This document shows, piece after piece, positions 49,498 to 57,923 of a stretch of DNA of 64,000 nt (position 1 is the stretch's first letter; every line of letters begins with the position of its first letter). Source of the stretch: Streptomyces sp. TLI_053 (GTDB taxonomy: Bacteria > Actinomycetota > Actinomycetes > Streptomycetales > Streptomycetaceae); the NCBI RefSeq assembly GCF_900105395.1, contig NZ_LT629775.1, positions 6,847,501 through 6,911,500 on the forward strand. Direction: 5' to 3'. The translations under genes were made by a program, and so were the position numbers. The notes beneath the pieces are model-generated. The model did not search any database, was not told the origin of the DNA, and saw nothing but the letters and a program-made list of their open reading frames with translations.

Positions 49498-50541
49498 TCA
49501 GGCCTTCGGCTGCTGCTGAGTAATGCAATGAATACCGCCGCCGTTGGCGAAGATCTCGCGGGCGTCGACCAGTTCGACCGTGCGGCCCGGGTAGGCCTCG
49601 GCGAGGATGGCGGCGGCCTCCTGGTCGCGGGGGTCGTCGAAGGCGCACAGCACCACGGCGCCGTTGGCGACGTAGTGGTTGATGTAGGAGTAGTCGACCG
49701 GCTCGCCGTCCTCGTCCAGCAGGACGGTGGGGGCGGGGAGTTCGACGACCTCCAGCGGGCGGCCCTGGGCGTCGGTGGAGGCCCGGAGGATCGCCACCAG
49801 CTCCTGGCAGACCGCGTGGTCGGGGTGCGCCGGGTCGGGCTGGACGTGGGCGACGACGACGCCGGGGCGGACGAAGGAGGCGACGATGTCGATGTGGCCG
49901 CGGGTGCCGAACTCGTCGTAGTCGCGGGTGAGTCCGCGCGGCAGCCAGATCGCCTTGGTGGTGCCGAGGAAGGCGTGCAGCTCGGCCTCGACCTCCTCGC
50001 GGGTCCAGTCGGAGTTGCGGCCCTCGCCGAGCTGGACGGTGTCGGTGACGAGCACGGTGCCCTCGCCGTCGACGTGGATGCCGCCGCCCTCGTTGATCAG
50101 CCGGGAGGCGAAGCGGCGGACGCCGGTCAGCTCGGTGATGTGCTCGGCGATGTGCTGGTCCTTGTCCCAACGGGCCCAGCCCTGGGCGCCCCAGCCGTTG
50201 AAGATCCAGTCGGTGGCGGCCAGCCCGCCGTTGCCGTCGATCAGGAAGGACGGGCCGATGTCGCGCATCCAGGCGTCGTCGAGCGGGCGCTCGACGATCT
50301 CGACCTGCTCGGAGACGTACTTGCGGGCCTCCTCGGTCTCACCGGTGTTGACCACCAGGGTGACCGGCTCGTACCGGACGATCGTGTTGGCGACCGCGGC
50401 CCAGGCCTCGCGGCCGGTGTGCAGGTTCTCCGGGGTGTCGAAGGTCGGGTTGCTGGTGGGGAAGGCCATCCAGGTCCGGTCGTGCGGGTGCCACTCGGCG
50501 GGCATCCGGTAGCCGAGCGAGGCGGGGGCGGGGGTGGTCAT
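49498..50541 (-). CDS. aguA: Agmatine deiminase
   Basis: A 347-aa guanidine-group hydrolase converting agmatine to N-carbamoylputrescine and ammonia. The catalytic Cys339 is in GGGIHCITQQQP, and the active-site residues WMRDIGPSF and EGGGIHVDGEG are intact. It lies 49 bp after the urease alpha stop. The link to the urease-like genes suggests a pathway in which deiminase and a urea-like amidohydrolase act on arginine-derived polyamines. Confidence 0.95.
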   Translation of the reverse strand: MTTPAPASLGYRMPAEWHPHDRTWMAFPTSNPTFDTPENLHTGREAWAAVANTIVRYEPVTLVVNTGETEEARKYVSEQVEIVERPLDDAWMRDIGPSFLIDGNGGLAATDWIFNGWGAQGWARWDKDQHIAEHITELTGVRRFASRLINEGGGIHVDGEGTVLVTDTVQLGEGRNSDWTREEVEAELHAFLGTTKAIWLPRGLTRDYDEFGTRGHIDIVASFVRPGVVVAHVQPDPAHPDHAVCQELVAILRASTDAQGRPLEVVELPAPTVLLDEDGEPVDYSYINHYVANGAVVLCAFDDPRDQEAAAILAEAYPGRTVELVDAREIFANGGGIHCITQQQPKA

Positions 50542-50590
50542 CGGGAGGTCCTTCGGTGGAACGGGTGGGTGACGGTGCGGAAGGTGCGGG

Positions 50591-52294
50591 TCAGAGGAAG
50601 TAGAGGCGGCTCAGCGAGACGCTGTCGGCCGGTTCGGAGCGCAGTGGGTCGCCGTCCAGCGAGACCAGGCCGGTCGGTGTGACCTCGACCTGCCCGGTGC
50701 GGGCGTTGCGCACCATGTCGCGCGGGCCGATGCCGCGGGTGTTGCGGACGCCGACGCGCCGGCGCCGGGTGGGCAGGCCGTCGGCGGCGCGGTCCAGGTA
50801 GGCGCCGTCGGCCGCCGCCCGGGCCACGAAGGCGACCGAGAGGTCGGCGGCGGTGGCGCCGTGGGCGCCGAACTGCGGTCCCAGCACGAGGGGTTCGCAG
50901 CGGTCGGTGGAGGCGTTGGGGTCGCCGACCACGCCGTAGGCGGGGAAGCCGGCCTTGAGGACCAGCTGCGGCTTGGCACCGAAGTGGTCGGGGCGCCAGA
51001 GCACGATGTCGGCGAGCTTGCCGGTCTCGATCGAGCCGATCTCGTGGGAGAGGCCGTGGGCGACGGCCGGATTGACGGTGAGCTTGGCGATGTAGCGCAG
51101 CACCCGCTGGTTGTCGTCCTCGGGCCCGTCGCCCTCCATCGGGCCGCGTTCGGCCTTCATCTTCCCGGCCAGGGCGAAGGTGCGGCGCACGGTCTCGCCG
51201 GCCCGGCCCATGCCCTGGGCGTCGGAGGAGGTGATGCCGATGACGCCCAGGTCGTGCAGCACGTCCTCGGCGCCCATGGTGCCGGCCCGGATCCGGTCGC
51301 GGGCCATCGCGGCGTCCCCGGGCAGGTCGGTCTTGAGGTCGTGGGCGGAGACGATCATGCCGAAGTGCTCGCCCAGGGCGTCCCGGCCGAAGGGCAGGGT
51401 GGGGTTGGTGGAGGAGCCGATGACGTTCGGCACGCCCGCCATCTTCAGCACGTTGGGCACGTGGCCGCCGCCGCAGCCCTCGATGTGGAAGGCGTGGATC
51501 GTCCGGCCGTCGAGCACCCGCAGGGTGTCCTCGACGGACAGGCACTCGTTGAGGCCGTCGGTGTGCAGGGCGACCTGGACGTCGTACTCCTCGGCCACCC
51601 GCAGTGCGGTGTCCAGGGCGCGGGTGTGCGCGCCCATGTCCTCGTGCACCTTGAAGCCGGACGCGCCGCCCTCGGCGAGGGCCTCGATCAGCGGGGCCTC
51701 GTCGGAGGAGGAGCCGCGGGCGAGGAAGCCGATGTTGACCGGCCAGGCGTCGAAGGCTTTGAAGGCGTGCCGCAGCGCCCAGGGCGAGTTGACGCCGACA
51801 CCCCAGACCGGGCCGAACTCCTGGCCGATGACCGTGGTGACCCCGGAGGCGAGCGAGGCCTCCATGATCCGCGGCGAGAGCAGGTGGACGTGGGTGTCGA
51901 CGGCGCCGGCGGTGGCGATCAGGCCCTCGCCGGAGACGATGGTGGTGCCGGTGCCGACCACGACGTCCACGCCGTCCAGGGTGTCGGGGTTGCCGGCCCG
52001 GCCGATCGCGGCGATCCGGCCCTCCCGGATGCCGATCGAGGTCTTGCGCACGCCCTGCACGGCGTCGATCACCAGCACGTTGCTGATCACCACGTCGCAG
52101 GTGTCGCGGACGGCGGCGGGCTTGAGGTGCAGGCCGTCGCGGGCGGTCTTGCCGAATCCGGCCAGGAACTCGTCGCCGGGCCGCTGGGAGTCCGACTCGA
52201 CCCGGACGACCAGCCCGGAGTCGCCGAGCCTGACCCGGTCGCCGGCGCGCGGGCCGTGGACTGAGATGTAGTCGTGCGGGGTGATGGACGTCAT
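50591..52294 (-). CDS. ureC: Urease alpha subunit-like protein with altered active-site flap
   Basis: A 567-aa amidohydrolase-fold protein. Nickel ligands are kept: the HVH pair in DTHVHLL, carbamylated Lys215 in GASGFKVHEDMG, ALHTDGLNE, GGGHVPNV and TSSDAQGMGR. The flap that normally reads V-C-H-H-L reads V-S316-A317-H318-D-L, so both the flap Cys and the catalytic His (K. aerogenes 319/320) are replaced. No ureD/E/F/G lies in the window. ATG 52294 overlaps the gamma-beta stop by 4 bp. Urease activity should not be assumed; another amide or a regulatory role is possible. Confidence 0.9.
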   Translation of the reverse strand: MTSITPHDYISVHGPRAGDRVRLGDSGLVVRVESDSQRPGDEFLAGFGKTARDGLHLKPAAVRDTCDVVISNVLVIDAVQGVRKTSIGIREGRIAAIGRAGNPDTLDGVDVVVGTGTTIVSGEGLIATAGAVDTHVHLLSPRIMEASLASGVTTVIGQEFGPVWGVGVNSPWALRHAFKAFDAWPVNIGFLARGSSSDEAPLIEALAEGGASGFKVHEDMGAHTRALDTALRVAEEYDVQVALHTDGLNECLSVEDTLRVLDGRTIHAFHIEGCGGGHVPNVLKMAGVPNVIGSSTNPTLPFGRDALGEHFGMIVSAHDLKTDLPGDAAMARDRIRAGTMGAEDVLHDLGVIGITSSDAQGMGRAGETVRRTFALAGKMKAERGPMEGDGPEDDNQRVLRYIAKLTVNPAVAHGLSHEIGSIETGKLADIVLWRPDHFGAKPQLVLKAGFPAYGVVGDPNASTDRCEPLVLGPQFGAHGATAADLSVAFVARAAADGAYLDRAADGLPTRRRRVGVRNTRGIGPRDMVRNARTGQVEVTPTGLVSLDGDPLRSEPADSVSLSRLYFL

Positions 52295-53001
52295 GACTCC
52301 ACCTCCGCGTCGTCGAAGCCGGTCAGGTAGCCGGTGGCGCGGGCCTTGGCGAGGGCGGACTCCTTGGCGCCGGGCGCGTCGAGCGGGCCGTCGACCAGGC
52401 CGGCGAAGCCGATCGCGACCCGGGCGCCGCCGATCGGGACCAGCCCGACCTCGACGGTGCTGCCCGGGTCGAAGCGCACCGAGGAGCCGGCCGGGACCGC
52501 GAGGTGGGTGCCGTAGGCGGCGGCCCGGTCGAAGGCCAGTCGGGGGTTGGCCTCGAAGAAGTGGAAGTGCGAGGTGACGGAGATCGGGACGCCGGAGGTG
52601 TTGTGGACGGGGAGGAGGACGGTCTCCTCGACCGGGTCGTAGCCGGCGCCGTCACCGGGAAGGGCGCTGCCGGGGGCGTCCTCGCCGAGCGAGCCGGCGC
52701 CGCGGAACGGGTCGTCGACCACGGCCAGGCGGGTGCCGTCGTCGAAGACCGCCTCGACCTGGACCACGGTGACCACGTCCGGCACGCCGGGCAGCACGTC
52801 GGCGGCGGTGAGCACGGAGCGGCCCGCCTCGACGGCCTCGGCGAGGCGCAGGCCGTCGCGGGCGGCCTCGCAGACGGCGTCGGCGATGAGCGCGGTCGCC
52901 TCGGGGATGTTGAGCCGCACGCCTCGGGCGCGGCGGGCGCGGGCCAGCTCGGCTGCTGTGAAGATCAGCAGCCGGTCCCGCTCGGTGGGGGTCAGTCGCA
53001 C
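52291..53001 (-). CDS. ureAB: Urease gamma-beta fusion protein
   Basis: A 236-aa fusion. Residues ~1-100 are urease gamma (MRLTPTERDRLLIFTAAELARARRARG), and ~125-236 are urease beta (PVHNTSGVPISVTSHFHFFEANP). It fits the fused small subunit that pairs with the atypical alpha subunit in Streptomyces. GTG 53001 follows GAGGAA. The palindrome GAACGGCGTTC 42 bp upstream may be the operator of the ureAB-ureC-aguA operon. Confidence 0.92.
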   Translation of the reverse strand: MRLTPTERDRLLIFTAAELARARRARGVRLNIPEATALIADAVCEAARDGLRLAEAVEAGRSVLTAADVLPGVPDVVTVVQVEAVFDDGTRLAVVDDPFRGAGSLGEDAPGSALPGDGAGYDPVEETVLLPVHNTSGVPISVTSHFHFFEANPRLAFDRAAAYGTHLAVPAGSSVRFDPGSTVEVGLVPIGGARVAIGFAGLVDGPLDAPGAKESALAKARATGYLTGFDDAEVES

Positions 53002-53335
53002 GGTTCCTCGCTCGCGGTCGCAGGAGAGGGTGAGGGCTTTTAGAACGGCGTTCAAACACCTCGGGCCATTGAACCCGGAGCCGTCCGCCCTGTCCAGCCT
53101 TGCCGCTCGCGCGCCGTTCGGCACACGGGACGCGTCCGGTCGCCCCGGGCCGGCGGCCCGCGCCGGTGTCCGGTCGCCGGTCCGCGCCGGTCCCGGAAGC
53201 CCGTCCGGGGCCCGGGGGCGGCCCGTACGCATCGCAAACCTGTCCGGCGGGGGCGGCTGGATCACGCGAACCGCCTCGTGCCCCTTTCACCCCAGGTGAT
53301 CGCCCGCGCACTGTTCCAAATGCCGAAAGGTGGGC
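53002..53335. promoter_or_regulatory. Divergent regulatory region between ureAB and the HATPase gene
   Basis: It contains the operator-like palindrome at 53040-53057. The rest shows no ORF with support. Confidence 0.5.
53040..53057. promoter_or_regulatory. Palindrome TTAGAACGGCGTTCAAAC
   Basis: GAACG-G-CGTTC (53043-53053) has near-symmetric flanks. It resembles TetR- or LacI-type operators and lies 42 bp from the ureAB start. No regulator gene is adjacent. Confidence 0.5.
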
Positions 53336-53977
53336 ATGACGATGATTGGTCAGTACCAAAGGGGTCGACCGACCGGCGGGGGCCCGGATCGGCGGCCGGG
53401 AGCGAGGGTGGGGGCAGGGGTGATGGACGGTCAGTCGCGATTCCCGCGGCAGCGGACGAGTTCGGGGGGCGCCTTCCGGATCACCGGAACCGGCCAGGGC
53501 GGTCCGGCGGGCACGGCAGGTGGCGCGGGCACCGTGGGTGCGACAGACGTCGCCCGGCCGGGCGTACCGGCACCGGGGTGCGCGCTGAACCGCCGGCTCC
53601 ACCTGGCACTGGAGGCCGCCGACCTGGTCGCGGTCGGCGCGGTCCGCCACCGGCTGCGCGCCGCGCTCGGCCACTGGGGCGTGCCCGAGCTGGCCGACAC
53701 GGCCGAGCTGCTCACCTCCGAGCTGGTCACCAACGCGCTGCAGCACACCGGCCGGGGCGCGGTCTTCGACGCGGTGCTCACCGGTGACCAGCGGCTGCGG
53801 ATCGAGGTCCAGGACGGCGAGGCCGGACTCCCCGGCCGCCGCCGCGACCCGGACGCGGAGTACGCCACCTCCGGCCGGGGGCTGATGCTGGTCGAGGCGC
53901 TCGCCGACTCCTGGGGCGTGCACCTGCGCGGCGACGGCAAGGTCACCTGGTTCGAACTGGCCACCGTCGAACTCTGA
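53336..53977 (+). CDS. HATPase-domain protein (anti-sigma-like kinase)
   Basis: A 213-aa protein. An N-terminal low-complexity part (GQGGPAGTAGGAGTVGA) is followed by a GHKL/HATPase_c_2 domain with N-box TSELVTNALQHTG and G-boxes SGRGLMLVEALADSWG. This class (RsbW/SpoIIAB-like) phosphorylates anti-sigma antagonists. The C-terminal domain is a close relative of the C-terminus of the next protein. ATG 53336 has AAAGGTGGGC upstream; ATG 53421 is an alternative after GCAGGGG. Confidence 0.85.
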   Translation: MTMIGQYQRGRPTGGGPDRRPGARVGAGVMDGQSRFPRQRTSSGGAFRITGTGQGGPAGTAGGAGTVGATDVARPGVPAPGCALNRRLHLALEAADLVAVGAVRHRLRAALGHWGVPELADTAELLTSELVTNALQHTGRGAVFDAVLTGDQRLRIEVQDGEAGLPGRRRDPDAEYATSGRGLMLVEALADSWGVHLRGDGKVTWFELATVEL

Positions 53978-54280
53978 CTTCCCGCCGCCGAACTCCGACT
54001 TCCCGGCCCACCGTTTGCCGTACGAGCACCGTTCGCGACCGAACGATGCCCGTAAGTGAAGGCGAGTGCCAAGATTTCCGGCCCGTTGCCATTGCCGCTC
54101 GGCCGAACATTGGCCAGGATGGTGGGAATGTGTGCCCACGAGCGAGAAGCGGCGGGAAACTCCTACCGTCTCGACCGATGACCGCCCGTCGGCGCGCGAC
54201 CGTCGAGCACCACCCATCACACCGCCACGCGGCCCGTCCGGACGGTCGGCGCGGTCCGCCACGGCAGCGGCAGGAGCAGC
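53978..54280. other. 303-bp gap between the two HATPase genes
   Basis: A direct repeat GAACTC(C)GACTTCCCG occurs at the left end, and the palindrome CGTTCG-cgac-CGAACG at 54030-54045. No ORF is supported. Confidence 0.45.
54030..54045. promoter_or_regulatory. Palindrome CGTTCG-N4-CGAACG
   Basis: A perfect 6-bp inverted repeat that may be an operator for the downstream regulator gene. Confidence 0.4.
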
Positions 54281-56530
54281 ATGCCCACAGAGCCCGAGTC
54301 ACCGGGGCCGGCCCTCCCGTCCGGTCCGCCCACGACCGGCTCCGGTCGGGCCAGGCCCCCCGCGCAGGCGGCCCGGCGGCATGCGCTGCGCACCGCCCCC
54401 GGCCTCGCGGCCGGCCGGCTCGCGCCGATGCTCTCCGGCGGCCTGCCGCTCTCCCCGGGCGACTCCACGCCGGACTGGCTGGAACCGGCGATGGCGGCCA
54501 ACGGCATCGGCTCCTTCGACTGGGACATCCGCCGCGACATCCTCGAGGGTGACCAGCGGGCCTGCACCATCGTCGGCCTGGACTCCGCCGAGAAGGGCCG
54601 CTTCGACCGCACCTCCGCCTCCTTCCTGGCCCTGCTCCACCCCGAGGACGCCCCCGTGGTGCGCCGCCGGGTCGAGCGCGCCGTCGCCGAGCTCGGCCAG
54701 TGCGGCGCCTACTACCGGACGGTCGGCCCGCACGGCACCACCCGCGCCGTCCGCTTCCGCGGCCGGGTCCTCGCCGACGCCTTCGGCCGGGCCTCCCGGA
54801 TGGTCGGCTTCGTCTGGGACGCCACCGTCGAGCTGCACAAACGCGATCGCGCCGACCGGATGGCCCTGCTGCGCGAGGAGCGCTCCCGCTTCATCAAGGA
54901 GGCCGCCCGGGCCCTCTCGGAGGCGGTCACCGTGCGCGACGTGGCCCGGGTCTTCACCGAGCTGCCGCTGCCCGGCCTGCCGCCGGACGGCCTGGTCCTG
55001 GCCTCCTTCGAGGCCGGCCGGGTGCAGATCCTCGGCGCCTCCGGCTACCGGCCCGAGGAACTGGCCGGCTACGACCGCTCGGTGCTGCCGCCGAGCCACC
55101 CCGCCGCCGAGGCGCTCCGGGGCCGCGCCCCGGTGTTCTGCGCCAGCCGCGAGGAGTACCGCGAGCGCTACCCGGACGTCTGGGAGCAGGCCCGCCGCAC
55201 CAGCCGCAGCTCCTGGGCGTTCCTGCCGCTGGTGGCCAGCGGCCGGGCGATCGGCGTCTGCGTGGTCAGCTTCGACGACGACCGCCAGCTGGACGCCGAC
55301 GAGCGCACCCTGCTCTCCACCCTCGGCGGCCTGGTCGCCCAGTCCCTGGCCAGGGCCCGGCTGCACGACGCCGAGCACGAGCTCGCGGCCGGCCTGCAGC
55401 GGGTCATGCTGCCGCGCACCGTGCCCTCGGTACCCGGGGTCACCACCGCCGTCCGCTACCTGGCGGCCGGCTCCGGGCTCCAGATCGGCGGCGACTGGTA
55501 CGACGTGGTGCCGCTGCCCGGCGGCCACGTCGGCCTGGTGATCGGCGACGTCCAGGGCCACGACGTGCACGCCGCCGGGATCATGGGCCAGCTGCGGATC
55601 GCCCTGCGCGCCTACGCCGCCGAGGGCCACCCGCCCGCCGCCGTGATGGCCCGGGCCTCCCGCTTCCTGGCCGACCTGGACACCGACCACTTCGCCACCT
55701 GTACCTACGCCGAGGTGAACGTCGACTACGGCGTCGTGTACGCGGTACGGGCCGGCCACCTCGACCCGGTGGTGCGGCGCGCCGACGGCACCGCGAGCAC
55801 CGTCCCGGTGGCCGGCGGGCTGCCGCTCGGCATCGCGCCCGACGAGGAGTACCGGGTCACCCGGTTCAGCCTGGACCCGGGCGAGACGGTGCTGCTCTGT
55901 ACCGACGGCCTGGTCGAGGCGCGCGACATGGACCTCGACGAGGGCGTCGCGCGACTCACCTCGGTGCTCGCCGAGCCGCTCGCGGACGCCTCCCGGACCG
56001 GCCGCGACCCGCTGGAGGAGCTGGCCGACCGGATCGCCTCGCAGGCCGCCGACTCCAGTGAGCGCGAGGACGACATAGCGCTGCTGCTGCTGCGCTGGGA
56101 CGGCCCTGAGGGCGGCCTGGCCGCCCAGCAGCTGCGCCGCCGGATCGGGCAGGCCGATCTGGCGCGGATCGCGGAGGTCCGGGCGGAGCTGCGGGACGCG
56201 CTGCGCCGCTGGGGTGTCGCCGAGCTGATCGACACCGCGGAGCTGCTCTCCTCGGAGCTGGTCACTAACGCGATCCGGCACACCGACCGGGACGCGATGT
56301 TCACCGCCCGGCTCTACCGGGAGCCGGCCGCGGACGGCGGCCGGGCCCGGCTGCGGGTCGAGGTCGAGGACGAGTCGGACCTCTGGCCGACCCGCCGCAC
56401 ACCGGGGGAGCAGGCCTCCTCCGGGCGCGGGCTGATGCTGGTCGAGGCGCTGGCCGACGGCTGGGGCGTGGAGCCCCGGGGGTCGGGCAAGCGGATGTGG
56501 TTCGAGCTCACGGTGGCGACGGCGGAGTGA
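54281..56530 (+). CDS. PAS-GAF-SpoIIE phosphatase with C-terminal HATPase domain
   Basis: A 749-aa sensor. It has a PAS domain (NGIGSFDWDIRRDILEGD), a GAF domain (~200-370), a SpoIIE-type PP2C phosphatase with GGDWYDVVPL, GDVQGHDVHAA, LLLCTDGLVEARD and REDDIALLLL, and a C-terminal HATPase (SSELVTNAIRHTD, SGRGLMLVEALADGWG). Kinase-like and phosphatase modules in one chain can set the phosphorylation state of an anti-sigma antagonist. ATG 54281 is preceded by GGCAGGAGCAGC. The stimulus is unknown. Confidence 0.92.
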   Translation: MPTEPESPGPALPSGPPTTGSGRARPPAQAARRHALRTAPGLAAGRLAPMLSGGLPLSPGDSTPDWLEPAMAANGIGSFDWDIRRDILEGDQRACTIVGLDSAEKGRFDRTSASFLALLHPEDAPVVRRRVERAVAELGQCGAYYRTVGPHGTTRAVRFRGRVLADAFGRASRMVGFVWDATVELHKRDRADRMALLREERSRFIKEAARALSEAVTVRDVARVFTELPLPGLPPDGLVLASFEAGRVQILGASGYRPEELAGYDRSVLPPSHPAAEALRGRAPVFCASREEYRERYPDVWEQARRTSRSSWAFLPLVASGRAIGVCVVSFDDDRQLDADERTLLSTLGGLVAQSLARARLHDAEHELAAGLQRVMLPRTVPSVPGVTTAVRYLAAGSGLQIGGDWYDVVPLPGGHVGLVIGDVQGHDVHAAGIMGQLRIALRAYAAEGHPPAAVMARASRFLADLDTDHFATCTYAEVNVDYGVVYAVRAGHLDPVVRRADGTASTVPVAGGLPLGIAPDEEYRVTRFSLDPGETVLLCTDGLVEARDMDLDEGVARLTSVLAEPLADASRTGRDPLEELADRIASQAADSSEREDDIALLLLRWDGPEGGLAAQQLRRRIGQADLARIAEVRAELRDALRRWGVAELIDTAELLSSELVTNAIRHTDRDAMFTARLYREPAADGGRARLRVEVEDESDLWPTRRTPGEQASSGRGLMLVEALADGWGVEPRGSGKRMWFELTVATAE

Positions 56531-56578
56531 CGGCGTCGCAGTGACGCCGGGGGAGTGACGGCGGGGGAGTGACGGTGG
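56522..56578. repeat. Short GGAGTGACGG-type repeats
   Basis: About five imperfect copies around the SpoIIE gene stop, including in-frame with its end. Their role is unknown. Confidence 0.5.
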
Positions 56579-56584
56579 CCGAGC

Positions 56585-56612
56585 GGCCCCCGGGCAGTGG
56601 TGCCCGGGGGCC
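56585..56612. terminator. Terminator between convergent genes
   Basis: GGCCCCCGGGCA-gtgg-TGCCCGGGGGCC, a 12-bp perfect stem between the SpoIIE-type and DUF2637 genes. Confidence 0.75.
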
Positions 56613-56640
56613 TGCGACGGCTCCGGCCCCGGCTCCGGCC

Positions 56641-57699
56641 TCACCCGAACTGCTGCTCCAGGTCCTTCAGCTTGCGCTCCAGCGAGTCCAGCCGGGGCAG
56701 CGCCACGGTGTCGTCGTCGGGCGTGAGGTCGATGGTGCGCCGTTCGGGCCGGGCCGGCAGGCCCGCCTGCGCCGCCGCGCCCTCCACGGCCTCGGCCCGT
56801 GCCGGCGGTTCGACCGCGGGCCGGTCGGGGCCGCCGGGGCCGCCCGCTATGGCGGACTCCGGGCCGGGCTCCAGCTGCCGGGACGCCGCCCCGGAGCCGC
56901 CGCCGCGCGGGCGCCAGACGCTGTGGGTGCGGTTGATGGCCCTGATCTCGGCCCGCTCCCGGCGCCCCGCGAGCTTGCGGCGCTCCTTCTCCCTGGCGTG
57001 CTCGCGCTTGTCCTCGCGGACCTCGTCGACCGCCTCCTCCAGGCTCCGCACGCCCTCCAGCAGCATCAGCGACCAGGCGGCGTAGGTCTCCCGCGGGGCC
57101 CGCAGCCAGCGGACGATCCGGATCTGCGGGAGCGGACGGGGGACCAGGCCCTGTTCGCGCAGCGCGGCCCGGCGGGTCTGTTTGAGGGCCCGGTCGAACA
57201 GCACGGCGGCCGAGAGGGACATCCCCGCGAAGAACTGCGGCGCGCCCGCGTGGCCGAAACCGCGTGGGGCGTGCACCCAGTTGAACCAGGCCGAGGCGCC
57301 GGCGAACAGCCAGACCAGCAGCCGGGAACCGAGTGCGGCGTCGCCGTGGCTGGCCTCGCGCACGGCGAGCACGGAGCAGAACATTGCCGCCCCGTCCAGG
57401 CCGAACGGCACCAGGTACTCCCAGCCGCCGGACAGGTTGAGGTTCTGCACCCCGAACCCGACCAGGCCGTGGAAGGAGAGTGCGGCGGCGACGGCCGCGC
57501 AGCAGAACAGCAGGGTGTACGAGGCCCCGCCGTACAGGGACTCCTTGCGGCGGCGCCGTTCCTCGGATCGCTCCCAGGAATCCGCGGTGCCGGTGCCGCC
57601 GGATCCCCGGCTCCGGGCCAGGGCCACCACGAGCGCGCTGACCAGCAGCGCGGCAACGCCGGTGACGGCCCAACCGAGCGGTATGTCGGACAATTTCAT
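56641..57699 (-). CDS. DUF2637-family membrane protein
   Basis: A 352-aa protein. It starts MKLSDIPLGWAVTGVAALLV, with several membrane helices (ASYTLLFCCAAVAAALSFHG, VPFGLDGAAMFCSVLAVREA, RLLVWLFAGASAWFNWVH) and a charged C-terminal tail ending in a possible coiled coil (LDSLERKLKDLEQQFG). I recall the start MRLTDI... in orthologues, which supports ATG 57699 over the longer frame to 57801. Members occur on chromosomes and plasmids of Streptomyces; a role in DNA transfer has been proposed for related proteins but is not shown here. Confidence 0.82.
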   Translation of the reverse strand: MKLSDIPLGWAVTGVAALLVSALVVALARSRGSGGTGTADSWERSEERRRRKESLYGGASYTLLFCCAAVAAALSFHGLVGFGVQNLNLSGGWEYLVPFGLDGAAMFCSVLAVREASHGDAALGSRLLVWLFAGASAWFNWVHAPRGFGHAGAPQFFAGMSLSAAVLFDRALKQTRRAALREQGLVPRPLPQIRIVRWLRAPRETYAAWSLMLLEGVRSLEEAVDEVREDKREHAREKERRKLAGRRERAEIRAINRTHSVWRPRGGGSGAASRQLEPGPESAIAGGPGGPDRPAVEPPARAEAVEGAAAQAGLPARPERRTIDLTPDDDTVALPRLDSLERKLKDLEQQFG

Positions 57700-57848
57700 C
57701 GCCTGGACCAGCCTCGCTTTCCTGCGTCGCAATTCCTGCGCCGTGATGGCGGGGACCATCATGACGGATGCTCGGCCGGAGAATGGCTGATTCGCTGTCA
57801 ATGCGCTGACGAGAGGGATTTCTGGCGAGGGATAAGTCGCATTGTCAT

Positions 57849-57860
57849 ATTGATATCAAT
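57849..57860. promoter_or_regulatory. 12-bp AT-rich palindrome ATTGATATCAAT
   Basis: It lies 150 bp upstream of the DUF2637 start and is the most AT-rich palindrome in the window. Possible promoter or operator. Confidence 0.4.
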
Positions 57861-57885
57861 GGGGAATTCCGGTGTTTCCCGAGGT

Positions 57886-57905
57886 CGGGGCCCGGCCGGG
57901 CCCCG
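57886..57905 (-). terminator. Self-complementary GC palindrome after the FhuF-like gene
   Basis: CGGGGCCCGGCCGGGCCCCG, a 20-bp perfect palindrome just beyond the stop of the leftward gene. Probable terminator. Confidence 0.6.
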
Positions 57906-57923
57906 CACCGCCGTTCACCTCCG

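Noticed and set aside
49346..49519. 57-codon frame with a hydrophobic stretch (VAAVVPVAVIVCVLLLARIA)
   Set aside because: TTG start without a placed Shine-Dalgarno, and its end overlaps the agmatine deiminase gene; a small membrane protein cannot be excluded but is not supported.
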